In this document: positions 1 to 10,750 of the stretch, piece by piece | Position numbering within the stretch: position 1 is the first letter of the stretch | Layout: every line of letters begins with the position of its first letter | NCBI RefSeq assembly: GCF_000208745.1 | Contig: NC_030853.1 | Span: 8,719,923 to 8,783,922 of the forward strand | Direction: 5' to 3' | DNA: 64,000 nt | From: Theobroma cacao | Lineage: Eukaryota; Streptophyta; Magnoliopsida; Malvales; Malvaceae | Position numbers and translations under genes: made by a program | Notes under the pieces: generated by a model | Databases searched by the model: none | What the model saw: only the letters and a program-made list of their open reading frames with translations | What the model was told of the DNA's origin: nothing

Positions 1-317
1 ATCAATATTTTGAATAGTGATATTTATCTATAAATCCTTTTAAAATATTTTTATCTTTTGATTTACTTGAGCAGGAAACTACTGGAAATTGTTTAAAATG
101 GAATGTTTAAAAACGATTGCTCACAGAAAAGGCAAGAAACTGATATGTAAGCCTTGCGGGGTTCTGATTAGCATTTCGGGTAATGAGTGTCAATTGGGGC
201 GTCGCGGCGATCTTCATGGGCCCGAGGGAGGTTCCGGGTCGTGACAATACCACTACTTGAGCTTGTACTTGTTGACTAGTCATCCGCCTTGTCCTTTTCA
301 AGATCTTCCTCCTCTTC

Positions 318-730
318 TCAGACCCTATTCATCCAAGCTTGTTGTTGCCTCTCATATTCCTCCCTACTCACAATTGCAGTGCCTCTTCCACAACCAAGAG
401 TAAAGTTTCGGATAGCAACTACCTTTCTTGGACGAATATGTCCCTTTGCAATGCCTCTTTCATCTTTTTCTTATCCCATTCCCCAAGTAATTTGTTCACG
501 ACTTTTTGAATATCAAAGCTATCCTTACTTTCGGGACTTTCACTATTTTCGGGACTTTTCCCTCTACTAGACATTATTTCCACTCTCGATGGAATCCGTT
601 CATCGGGCAGTCGGAGGGGATTAATAGCTATGCTTTCGACCTTTAGGGCATAACGACTTCGAGTAATGAAGTCCATTGATCCCTCTTCAGCATTAAGGAA
701 CCTTTCCCGTTTCTTTCCGTTGCTGCTCAT
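318..730 (-). pseudogene. Short gag-position ORF with F-x-x-GCGR motif (element H), one frameshift
   Basis: I do not recognise a named family. The ATG at 730 opens 103 codons: a hydrophilic, charged protein beginning MSSNGKKRERF, with a Ser/Glu-rich middle. Near 430 the reading shifts frame. The continuation in the other frame reads IRPRKVVAIRNFTLGCGR and then an REEYERQQQAW stretch, stopping at 318-320. The same block occurs in A1 (IRLRKMSIVRHFSPGCGR ... EECMRIHQAW), in the same place relative to primer site and LTR. Position directly after the LTR leader is where gag normally lies, but there is no zinc knuckle or capsid motif I can point to. The frameshift suggests this copy is dead. Function unknown. 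Confidence 0.6.
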
Positions 731-950
731 GTTATGTCATAGGGGCACCTCAAAACCTATACACAAACATACATTAGTTCCTAACCTTTTAAGTACTAAG
801 ACAAAGGTAGGCTTCTAGATGAAAAAGAGTTCATGTAGCCTCCTTCCCTTGATTCATGTTGCGCACCCACAAACAAAGAACAGGCTCTACACTAACTCTA
901 ACAACTCCGCTGACAGACACAAGAAATCTTATGACTCAGCTAAACCTAGG

Positions 951-962
951 GCTTTGATACCA
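951..962 (-). other. Primer binding site of element H (iMet-type)
   Basis: On the minus strand it reads TGGTATCAAAGC, one mismatch from the plant iMet tRNA-complementary site TGGTATCAGAGC. It begins four bases after the LTR end ...GTCGTTACA. This fixes the orientation of H as minus. Confidence 0.75.
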
Positions 963-1630
963 ACATTGTAACGACCCCTCCTTAGTCGCTACCGACGTCC
1001 GAGACCTCTGGGAGATATTGCCAAGTCCCGAACAAGCCTATTAAAATTCTTGAAACATTCATTAAATATGCCCTCATGTACGTATGCGATTAATAATAAC
1101 AATGATTATACATACTGATATTCCATTTCACATAATAATAATTAAATATCAACCACAAAGTTTTCAACAATGCATATTCATAAATTAACAATACTTGTAA
1201 CATTTAGAAATTTTATATAATTCGACCTTAGACAGCGGAGTTGTGAGACCTCAACCCTTATAGGCTCATAACGAGGCATAGGCGTAATAACTCGGGCTAG
1301 GGGTAGTTTCGTCATTTCCTCTAATAAGTTCCCAAAAGGAAGTTTTCTGATATTTATGGTCTAAATAAGCATAAAGACCAAATAAATGATGTATAATGAT
1401 GAAAACATGAAGGAAACTAGATGTGGCAATAATTTTCGCAATAGGGGCAAAATGGTCATTTTGCACCCCAAGTCAAAACTTTTAAGTTTTCGTAAACCCG
1501 AGTATATTTAGACCATTATGGACTTGTTTTAGTATCAAAAGAGTAAAAAGATTGCACCAAGGATTGAAAGAGAACAAGTTAATGTGCTAAGGGCATTTTC
1601 GTAATTTCAAGTGGAATGGATAAGCTTGAG

Positions 1631-1639
1631 CTATAAATA
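1631..1639 (+). promoter_or_regulatory. TATA box of G1 LTR
   Basis: CTATAAATA, about 390 bp into the LTR and followed by a CT-rich stretch. Equivalent boxes are found in F (minus strand, 44188-44197) and, as TATAAATATC-like sequence, in G4 and G3. The position fits a U3/R boundary shortly downstream, upstream of the intron at 1955. Confidence 0.55.
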
Positions 1640-1954
1640 TCTTTTTCTTCCAGCAACTTCCTCATTCTCTAATAGCTTATTCTCTTTCTTCTTCTTCCAT
1701 CTCACGTTGCTTCCATCCTCCATGGAAGCTTGATATGAAACTTTCACAACTTTCTCTCTCTAGCTCTAATTTTCATACCTTTGTGCCCTTTTGACTAGAA
1801 CCCTTGTGTTATTTCACTCTCTCACTTTAAAACCCTCAAAAAGTCCTTGTTCAGCACTTTCTCTCACTAGTTGGAGGTTTAGAGAGAGAAAAAGAGATTT
1901 TCACAATTGTTTGAAAGCTATTGGAAGAGAATTCAACTACAAAGAAACCCTAAG

Positions 1955-2191
1955 GTGAGTGATGATTTAGGCTTGGTTTTAAGTTGTTGACAGTGGCTAG
2001 TAATTGGGATTATGAGCTGTTTTATTATTGAGTTGTTTATTCATTTTTACTGTCATTAGAGTAGTGCAAGGAATAGCCATTTGATATAGTTGGAAGCCAA
2101 TTAGGAATGACTAGAAGAATTTGAATTAGAAACTAGCTTTTGGAGTGATATTAATGTAAATTGAATTGGTTGTGGTGTTTTGTGTGTATAG
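1955..2191 (+). other. Intron inside the G1 LTR leader (237 bp, GT-AG)
   Basis: The donor is CTAAG|GTGAGTGATG and the acceptor is GTGTATAG|GTTCCAACAAG. The same donor and acceptor frame a 243-bp segment in G2, a 238-bp segment in F and a 94-bp segment in G4. In G3 the two exon edges are joined directly. The intron lies 315 bp downstream of the TATA box, so it would be in R/U5 of the genomic RNA. Confidence 0.75.
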
Positions 2192-2495
2192 GTTCCAACA
2201 AGGCCTCACTTGCCCGTTTAAACCATTAGTGGAGGTTAGAGTCGATTAGAGGTTCAGCAATACCGGTGAGTGAACTGCATTTCAAAATCATTTTGGGAAT
2301 GTGACTGTTTTGTACAAAGCATTTGAATGATTTTATACAACTTTTTTCTTAAAACAAGTGCCTTGGGAACAAGCTTTTGCTAAGTGGTTTTATGTTGTGA
2401 TATGTGGTTGTTATGGATTCATGCACTATTGCATTATGATGATATATATATATATGTTGTGCATGATAGTTGATATTGTGTATTATGATTATAAC

Positions 2496-2683
2496 CGTGT
2501 GTATGCACGATGTGGGGGGACGCACATGCCGGTGATGATGGTGGTGTGGGAGATGGATGATGATAGTGCCCGTGTGCATGATGTGGGGGGATGTACATGA
2601 TAGCATTGATTGTGCACAATGTGGGGGGATGCACACGATGGTGTCGGATATGTGCACGATGTGGGGGGATGCACATGAGCTGG
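2496..2683 (+). repeat. Degenerate minisatellite in G1 LTR
   Basis: Four to five imperfect repeats, each with a core like GATGTGGGGGGATGCACA, spaced about 45-60 bp. Related arrays with core GTAGGGAGTGCACATGA lie at the same relative place in every other G and C copy, so this is a fixed part of the LTR and not a random microsatellite. Confidence 0.75.
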
Positions 2684-2897
2684 GTGTGATTATGATGATA
2701 TTGATGTTTATCTATGTATTTATGCATATCTATGCTTATGAAATGAAAGTTCATGAATATGATATATGATTGAAATGCATGTGAAATTTGGCATGATGAA
2801 TCTTGAGAAATTCCCATATTCTTGCAAATTGATCTTTATTGCAGCACCAAATGGATTTTTTGTGCAAAGGAGGTCCTTTTTTCACTTAAGTACCCTA

Positions 2898-3216
2898 CTT
2901 CTCGCTACAGCGAGAAACATTCTGTTTTGGCAGCAGAAAACTCGCTGCAGTGAAAATAAATCTCGCTGCAGCAGGAAACTCTAGGGTTCTGATGTAGTGC
3001 CTTCATTTTGATCAAGATTTTGACCACCTTCCCGTCCGAACTGGGAAAAGTGGTAAACATAAAAGTTGTATTCTGCCTCTTATCTTTCTAATGGTCTAAA
3101 AATCAGGTCAATTGGACTTTTGTAGTGGAAGATATTCAATAAAAACTAAAATACATGCAAACTGATACTGTTTCTCGCTGCAGCGAGAATGAACTTCGCT
3201 GCAGTGAGAAACATTC
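2898..3216. repeat. Cluster of palindromes around CTCGCTGCAGCGAG in G1
   Basis: There are at least five copies of a short inverted repeat. The best is a perfect 18-bp palindrome, TTCTCGCTGCAGCGAGAA, at 3173-3190. Others are near 2900, 2941, 2964 and 3196. Similar sites occur in G2, G4, F, G3 and C2. Confidence 0.7.
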
Positions 3217-6200
3217 TGTCTTGCATGCTACCCTATTCAGTTTTTGACATATTTTTCACCCATTTAACTTCGTGGATTGATGATGGGTTGTTGCAACACT
3301 ATGAGGTTATTAATCAAAGTTTGAAATGAGGGGTTTTTAGTAAGAAATTAAATCAATTGCATTGTTTTTGAAACAAGTGCATCATGATTTCCAAATTCTT
3401 CCTATTGATTGCTTGTTCCCTTCTTATCTTCACTCACTGAGTTTCGTACTCACATTTTTAAAATTCATGTTTTTAAATTTGGAGGCAGTTGGGACCTAGA
3501 TTGAGTCGCACACATATGCTCGTCTTCTTGGTAGGTACTATGTCATCTCAGTAGCTATATCTTCATCCAGAGTCACTCCGTTGATGATCTCGAGTCTATT
3601 ACTTGTGAACTTGTATATGTAATGTAAACTACTAAGAGTCATGTTATAAATGAAGTATGTATATGTTGGATTGATGGTGACAGTACCTTGATATAATATA
3701 AATATGAATATTCAGTTGTTATAAAATATTACTGAAACGTTTACTTTTGAGAGTTACAGCACTTCATTTTAAAGATGATGGATGGGAATGATAATTGGAA
3801 TTGCATAAAAAGGCTTGCTTGGGCTTGGTGGGCTATGCCCATTGGGCCAATGCGCCGATCATGGCCCGAGAAATTGGGCTGTGACAGGAGCGACTCGGAG
3901 TGACTAAGAGATGCCTTTACTTATCTTCAATAAACTGAACACACCGATGATTACGCGTTATGCTCATCCCTGTCTGCAAAAGGGGAAATGAAAAGGGTGT
4001 GAGTCTCACAGACTTAGTGATCATCGGCTCCGTGAGTAGGGCATAAAAGGGGAAACAAGCAATAAGGTAGAGATTTTGAATAATAAAAATTACAAGAGTA
4101 GATAAAAAAATTTAATTTAAATAGAGATTTGTGCCTTATATATATATATAAGAAAATATCGAAAATCTCTTGCAAGTCGTAATCAACCATAATATATATC
4201 AAATCAAGTAAACTTTTGTGCAACGAGAAGGTTAATAACCATTTTCAAACTAAATCAGTAAAATATCATTTTAAACCTCGTGTTTGTGAAAGATCTCTGC
4301 AGTCGAAATTATCTCATGTAATACTTAAATCAAATCAATAAAGTTGGGCAAGCTCCTACGAAACCAAATAGTAACCAGGTTTATACACAGTTCGCAAATC
4401 GCCTCACACACGAGGGTAAAATTCATATAACAATAGAACAAGGGGGAGTTACAGAAAATCGTATAATTTCGTTTTCACCATGCAAGAAATAAGAGTCTGA
4501 AAACCCAAAGAGGCTTTTGTCTCGAGTAGGAAATTATATAACATCCGTGGTCCCGATACCAAGTAAAAACCTCTGAGAGCCTTGCTCTATCGGATCCCAC
4601 ATGCCATTGCAGTCTCAACGATGTTCTCCGATATCGGAGAATCAAGCGATTGCAACGCATAATCATCTGGTGGCCTAGCCACGCATACATATATCACAGG
4701 CCGTGGTTCCCACCACGCCTAAGTGCCCGTCGGTGACCCAAAGGATCTCTGGCTAGAGCTCACTCGTGCATGAGGATCACACTTAACCGAAGTGACAACC
4801 TGCCTACTCTCGAATCTCTCAGTTTGTAAAACCATTTTGAAATTGTTTCTAGAGCATTCAACACAGGGTATGATAAAATCTATCATTTTCTCAAAATATA
4901 TTTATGCATGAATTTAAAAATAATAATTTGCATGTGAATAAGCAATATAACCATGAATGCACACTGCACAAATATAAGGCATAGATTTTGAGGCAAAACA
5001 GTGCGAAGGTCTTGTTTCCCAATTTTCAAAACACTTTACATATAATTTATACCTATATATTCAAAACAATTTTTTGAAAATAATTTGCATTCACAATTCC
5101 TTAAAATTTCTACCAGCACATGCTATCCACAATTTTGCATATAAAATAAAATATACATACATTTATACTATTATGAAAATTTTAAAATTGACACCCCTTA
5201 CTCACCTCGCAATAGCGAGATGCTACCTCGCTATTAACTCGTGCGTGCATATAATCAATCCTAGTCACTGATCACCCACTATCTCCTCCGATACGTAACC
5301 ACAGCGAACCTTTTCTCTTTTACAAACTTCCTCACTTGGCTCAAGCAATGACCCAAATAATCTATTGCAGCCCACTAGAAGACTAAGGGAGTGATTTTAC
5401 TCCCTTTGAAACAACACCATTTTGGAGCTCTTTTTCTTTTTCTCTTCTGCTCTTACTTTCCTTTCTTTTCTTTCCCTCTTCTTCCGTTTATGTTACCTTT
5501 TCACTAAAATGAAAATTCCATTTTTATACTCTCTCACTCGCTCTCTCTCTACAATTGACTTCCTTTCCCTGCCGGTCACCACAAAAACCCAACTTTCTCT
5601 CTTTTTGTTTGCCTAAACCGGATCTCCTCACTGCTACCCAAAGAACCCGAGCTCTCACTTCCTCTACCAGCTCCAAAAAATCAAACCTTTTCCTTTTAGA
5701 AAATACCCAAACCGGAACTAAAAAAAAAATTTAAACTCTTACCTTTCCCATTTTGTACATATATATTTTCTATCTTTCCTATCTTCCACAACTTTTCTCC
5801 TTGGTTTTGGCCGACTCTCTCATACCAACACCAGCCCCTCCTTTCTTCCTCACTCACAAACCGACAACACTTCCTCCTTTCACTGTCACAATTTGGCTCT
5901 TTCTCCCTTTTTTTTTGTCTCCTTAAATGACTGATGTAAGGAAATAAAAAAGACAATAAATTTTTATATTGATGTGCTGTAAATTTTGGGGAAAGTCGAC
6001 TTGTCCCATCTCTTTCTTTTTCCTTTTTCTTGTTTTTAATCACATGGGCGGCTTACCCTATTCTTATTTTTCCTCTTTATTTTTCTTTTCTTTCTTTTCC
6101 ATTCTTTCAAGTTGACTTTCCTCATTTACTTATGACTAAAGGTGCGGTTCTTGTTGCATGAAGACAAGAAAATTTATCATTTAGATGTTTCTTGATGTGG

Positions 6201-6832
6201 GGTGGCCAACATAACAATTTGACACTTGTCAATATTCTTTTCTATGCCTTCGTTACTTGGTCGAACCCCTACCTCTTCAAAAGAAGCCTTTAATTACCTT
6301 TTTCCTTATTTTGCCATTTATTTCTTCTTCTTTATCTTCCTCATGGGCAGATTCCCAGGGTGTGCTCATTTTCTTGATGTTAAACTTTCCTCATTTATTT
6401 ATTCTTCCATGATCCCATCCAAATCACATTCACCCCACTTTATTCTTTCAACATTTGACCACCATTGCACTAATCAAATTTCATACAAACGACTTTTAAT
6501 TTTTATTCTTTATTTACCGTGCGTACATAATATTTTACTCTTGAGCATTCTTTTCACCTTTTATCGCTCTTTAGCACATAATTTCGTACCAATAAGCCCT
6601 TTGTCTTACCAGGACGGTTACATTGACTACTATACGAGGGTACAAGGTGATACAATGGGATCCTAGCCCACTAAGAGAATCCTAGTAAAGATCTCTCGAG
6701 GTGATATGGAAGGTTATCATCTTGCAGAAAATAGTGGGAGAATTATTTAAAATTTTAAAACCTTGTTTTAAATAGTTTATGCATGATATTTACGTATTGC
6801 TTTATTTATCTATTTAGACATAATTTATTTAC

Positions 6833-7200
6833 ATGGCTAATAATATGTCACTGTGGTGCATCTTGGATGCAAATCAAATGCACTATACCAAACCTTTTTT
6901 AAAGGTACTTGGACTTGAGAAATGTTCTCAAGCAAAACGTCGTTCGTTCCACAATCTCAACCAAATACAATTCATAATTAGGAGTGTGCTTCCATGAGAT
7001 GGAATTTATACTTCCTTAATTATGAATTGGGAAGACAACCACGATAATGGCACTAATTGGGAAATGTTCTCAAACATCTTTTTGGTAAAGATGGACAAAA
7101 GAAGGACTATAAAAAAAATGTTTCCTTGACAGAGTTAAAGAAGAGGAAGCTTATAGAAGCTTCTACTTTGCCAAAGTTTATGATTGAGCTAGAAGTTACT
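6833..7200 (+). pseudogene. Copia I gag remnant
   Basis: The ATG at 6833 opens with MANNMSLWCILDAN, which closely resembles the N terminus of a common plant copia gag (MANNMSLRSILDANKL-type). The frame is then lost. At 7081-7200 the remnant of the nucleocapsid linker appears: FGKDGQKKDYKKN (the knuckle cysteines are gone), then LTELKKRKLIEAST, which in the family leads directly into protease. C1 is inserted at 7201, so protease continues at 8371. Confidence 0.65.
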
Positions 7201-8370
7201 TGTCACGACCCAAATTCCTGGCCACGACCGGCGCAAGGGTCCAATGGACGTAATCCATTAAACCCAAGCAAGCCTATTGTTTATCTTACTTATAATTCCA
7301 TCTAATATCACTAAGTCATATTTCATAACTTTGAATCAAAATAGTGATATACATTGTCAACTCGTACTGGCATTACTCATTAAAAATTTACATACAATGT
7401 CTATAACATGTATTCTAATAATTTACATTAAGTTTGTCTATACAAAACAAAATAACACTCGACTTCTAGCGGAGTGACTTGGATGAATATACAGCTACCG
7501 AATGTCGAGACACCTTTCAAAAGATGGACACAGGTCTACAAGGACACCTCGTCCTAGTTACCGGCTTCCTCGTGATCTGAAAACATGAATTTGAAAATGG
7601 TGAGTATAAACCCAGTGAGTGAACAAGGAAGGGAACAAGCAACAACAACAAGGGAGAATTTAAAATCATGATGCACTTGTTTCAAAACAATGCAATTTAG
7701 TTCCATTCACATGCTTACTGGCCCAATTTTTTAACTTTTTGACTTTTTCTTCTTAATTTTCCACCACAATTATTCTGGTATTTATCCAATCCTACCACAA
7801 TTAAAATCCCTTGGTCTTGACAAGTGCTGGGGTGAAAAATTTACCGATTTACCTCTGGGGTGGAAAAATTAAGATTTTGCCCCTATACTCCGAAATGTAC
7901 CGAAATCACATTATTTCTACTTTTCAACTTCAAATAACACTAACATTGATAAATATTAACCAAATGGGGCAAAAATCGTTTTATAAAAATTTTCGTTTAG
8001 TCTTCTAGTGGCAAAATTACCATTTTACCCTTATGCTCCAAAAATACCGAGAATCATAATTTTTCACTGCTAAACATCATTTTATACTCCAATAATCATA
8101 ATTATATTTCATATAATTATTCTTGGTCAAATGTGATCAAATCTTGGCTAAAAATCTCCATTTTATCATCAAATGGTAAAATGACCGTTTTGTCCCTAAT
8201 CGGTCAATTTTTCTGATGGACTCCAAACTGGACCTTGAACTCCGAATCACTATTCTAAGTCATTATGTGGGTTTTAAAATTTTCAAATTCCTCTTAGAAT
8301 TTTTATTTGAACTAGTTCAAGGCTCGATTTTACAATATCGTCTTTTAATCGAGCTTGATAAGGTATCACA
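7201..8370 (-). mobile_element. Solo LTR C1 (family C, internally deleted)
   Basis: It has TG...CA ends (TGTCACGACCC ... GGTATCACA) and a perfect 5-bp TSD, ttact, at 7196-7200 and 8371-8375. It aligns end to end with C2 (29697-32486) but lacks about 1.6 kb, corresponding to roughly 30205-31795 of C2. The missing part holds the minisatellite, the candidate intron and the promoter-like region. Sense is inferred as minus, by analogy with families whose GGGCTGTGACA end abuts a primer site. Confidence 0.85.
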
Positions 8371-8836
8371 TTACTACTATTGTATTAACATCATAAGTAT
8401 TCAATACTAGATGTTGAATGCACTTACGTAATGGCATAAAGCGCAAAACAATAGTAGTAAGTCAATGCTTAATATAAATGTCAAGAAAACTGATTGCATA
8501 TGATCTCAATTATGGGATTTGAGTCTTGATCATTAAAGTAAGAATTAAAGTATGAAGATACTTAGATTCTTTTGATTGGGAATCATCCAGCAGCTAGTAA
8601 TTCTTATATGACCAAATCAATTTTCAAGCAAAAGTGAATGACTTGGTATGTTCAAAAAGTTTTATACATATAGATGTATACGAACCATTGAACATAAAAT
8701 GTTATGGAAAATATTCCTAATTCATTAAGTTTACACAAGATCAAACTGAGATTTTGTCTTGTATACTTAAAGAAATAAAATTTGAAACCTTGAAATGTTT
8801 AGAGAATTCAAATATAAGATCATATGAGCTATAAAG
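8371..8836 (+). pseudogene. Copia I protease/integrase remnant
   Basis: Directly after C1 the frame resumes: a stretch like TTIVLTSSVFNTRCWMHLRN corresponds to the family's protease active-site region (usually VLDTGCGxHI), so the catalytic Asp is replaced here. Near 8663-8720 a stretch resembling HTDVYEPLNIK corresponds to the first Asp region of the integrase core (HSDVCGP-type). Many stops and shifts. The piece ends at 8836, where A1 is inserted. Confidence 0.55.
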
Positions 8837-10512
8837 TGTAATACCCCATACTTTGATATGGTGATTAATAACACTTATCGAATGCCAATTGAGGTTAATT
8901 ATAATGTTTAGAAGTGATGAAAGATGAAAGAAATAGTTTGGGATAAAATATTCCACACGCAAGGAAATAATAATAAAACAATAATATTTTTATCGAGAAA
9001 GAATTCGTGAGATAACAAGTGATTCGGAAGTGAAATGAGGCATAATAAGGTATTTTGAGTACCAAGGAGACAAAAGGAGACGAGAGGAAATTTTTAGAAT
9101 AAAATAATATTAAAATATTAATATTTTATGCAGTGTCAAAATTTTTAATGAAGGAGGAGTATATGGTCAATCTAAATGGGGGAGAAGAAAAACGAGAAAA
9201 TTTTGTAGAAAAATGACGTTAATTGGTCCTGTATGTTTTTATTAAATAAAGATAGCGCGGGTAAATAAATATTTTAAATATTATGGAGATGTTGCGTTGG
9301 GGTACAAACTTTATATTTCGTTTGTGCATATGTAAAAGAAGATAATAGAAGAAAATTGGAGATTTAAAGATTTTGGAAGACTTAATTAAAAGGATGAAAA
9401 CCTTGAAGGGCAAAACGATAATATTTTTACAAAGCTTAGTCAAAACTTCCAAAATGAAGCTTTGACTCTTCTTTTTGTTCCTCATGGCCGACCATCCATG
9501 TAAGATTGTTGGAAATGTAAGGCTTATGTACAACAAAAAAGAGAAAGAAAAGAAAAGACAAAAAATTTACTATGCATTACTTGAGTAAATGAACAAACTT
9601 TTACCTCATTTTTCACTTATTCTTTTTCATTCATATGGGCGGCCACTTGAAGCCAACTTCCTTATTTTACTTTATTTATTTTTTATCCCAAAAGATTTCT
9701 AGAAACATCATCACACTCATTGCTTTTTTCTTTCCTTTTATCCGCCACACCAACAATAAGGAAATTGGCTTTATTTTGGCAAGGAAAACCGCGCCCTTAG
9801 AAAGAAAATAAGTAAGGTCGGTTGGAAGAAATGAGAAAGGAAAAAGAAGAAAGAGATAAGTGGGTTGTGAGAGAGCAAAGGGAAAACCGAAGAAGAAAGA
9901 GAGAAAAAGAGAAAGGGGAAAGTCGTCGGCCAAGGGAGAAAGAGAGAGGCTTTGTGCTACAATTTTTAAGAGGGAAAAAGAAAGAGTTTTGCTGCAAATT
10001 TTGAAAGGGAAAAGAAAGAGTTTTGCTATAAATTTTGAGAGAGAAAACAAGGGCTAGTGTTGTTGGGTTTGTGAGGGAGTAAACAAAGGCTTGAGTTGCC
10101 GGTTTTGAGGGTGAGATGAGCAGCTTTGGCTGCTGATTTTGAAGGTTGAAAGGAGCAGCTTTGGCTACTGATTTTTGAGGTTTTGGTTGCAGATTTTGAG
10201 GGTGAAATAAGTAGCTTTAGCTGTTGATTTTTGAAGCTGAGATTAGCAGCTTCGGCTACTGATTTTTGTGGTTGAAAGGAGCAAAAAATTGCTGCTGACG
10301 GTGAGAGAGAGAGAGGAGGAAATTATGGCCGGCTTGTGAGTGTAAGAAAAAAAATAAATAAATAATAATTATTCCTTTGGGCCTTTAACAATACATTTGG
10401 CAAAGAAGGTCCGAAGGGCTGCAATATTTTACTTGGGTTAGCATTTGATCCCAAGTGAGGTAAAATTTAAAATCAAGCCTTTTCTTTATGGCCCGAAAAT
10501 TAGGCTGTGACA
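8837..10512 (+). repeat. 5' LTR of A1
   Basis: 1,676 bp, TGTAATACCCC ... GGCTGTGACA. It carries a block with gggcggccacttgaagcc, purine-rich tracts (9810-10060) and a hairpin-forming minisatellite near its 3' end. The terminal GGCCCGAAAATTAGGCTGTGACA-like stretch is shared with G-family LTR ends. Confidence 0.85.
10091..10285 (+). repeat. Hairpin minisatellite in A1 5' LTR
   Basis: About five imperfect units of 35-45 bp, each built around CAGCTTTGGCTGCTGA. The AGCAGC/GCTGCT arms make each unit self-complementary. The same array is at 15661-15845 in the 3' LTR. Confidence 0.7.
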
Positions 10513-10516
10513 GACG

Positions 10517-10534
10517 TGGTATCAAAGTTCTAGG
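10517..10534 (+). other. Primer binding site of A1
   Basis: TGGTATCAAAGTTCTAGG, iMet-type, four bases after the LTR end. The equivalent H site reads TGGTATCAAAGCCCTAGG. Confidence 0.75.
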
Positions 10535-10750
10535 TTTAGTTGAGTCTTAGGGATTTTTGCGTGGTCAGCGGAGTTGTTGATGTCCGTGTAGAGTCTTGTC
10601 CTTGGATTGTGGGTGCACAACGCAAGTCAAGGACAGGAGGCTACATGGGCTCCTACTTCATTAGAAACCTATCTGTTCTTATGATGTTTAGATGGATGAG
10701 TAATTAATACTTGGTTGCGTATAGGTGAAGGTGCGCTGGTTGCACACGCC

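Larger units (their letters stand above)
1..966 (-). mobile_element. Internal region (5' part) of LTR element H, running off the left edge
   Basis: Read on the minus strand, this is sequence immediately downstream of the H LTR. It starts with a primer site, followed by a leader closely similar to the leader of element A1 (10513-10750), and then a short ORF. Shared leader features include a CAGCGGAGTTGTT block, a block reading GTGGGTGC[GA]CAAC, and a TATAG-type splice-acceptor-like site a little upstream of the ORF start. No protease, integrase or reverse transcriptase is visible, but the element continues outside the window, so absence of pol is not proven for H. Confidence 0.7.
1242..3886 (+). 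mobile_element. Solo LTR G1 (family G, intron-bearing)
   Basis: A 2.65 kb LTR from TGTGAGACCTCAACC to ...AAATTGGGCTGTGACA. It is flanked by ggagt (1237-1241) and ggagc (3887-3891), a 5-bp TSD with one change. It is inserted in the H LTR. Sense is inferred as plus because its 3' end (GGGCTGTGACA) matches the end of the A1 5' LTR, which is directly followed by a primer site. It contains, in order, a TATA box, a GT-AG intron, a minisatellite, a palindrome cluster and the conserved U5 terminal block. No internal domain is attached, so it is a recombination product of a full element. Confidence 0.8.
967..6622 (-). mobile_element. LTR of element H, interrupted by solo LTR G1
   Basis: The LTR end next to the primer site is clear: TGTAACGACCC on the plus strand at 967. 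The LTR resumes at 3887 after G1. The other end is less sure. I place it at 6622, where the minus strand begins TGTAACCGTCC; this would give a TG...CA LTR of about 3.0 kb, similar in length to the B-family LTRs (about 2.95 kb). A block near 6586 (cgtaccaataagcc) also resembles the corresponding end of B LTRs (gaggtaccaaataagc). Low-complexity pyrimidine tracts occupy 5410-6110. The many short ORFs here look like chance readings. Confidence 0.5.

Noticed and set aside
2349..2817. Overlapping His/Pro-rich ORFs on both strands
   Set aside because: They are readings of the G1 minisatellite (MHPPTSC-type repeats) and follow its unit length.
6226..6666. 146-codon plus-strand ORF
   Set aside because: Phe/Ser-rich translation of a pyrimidine-rich LTR region, crossing the proposed H LTR end; no motif and no conservation in other LTRs.
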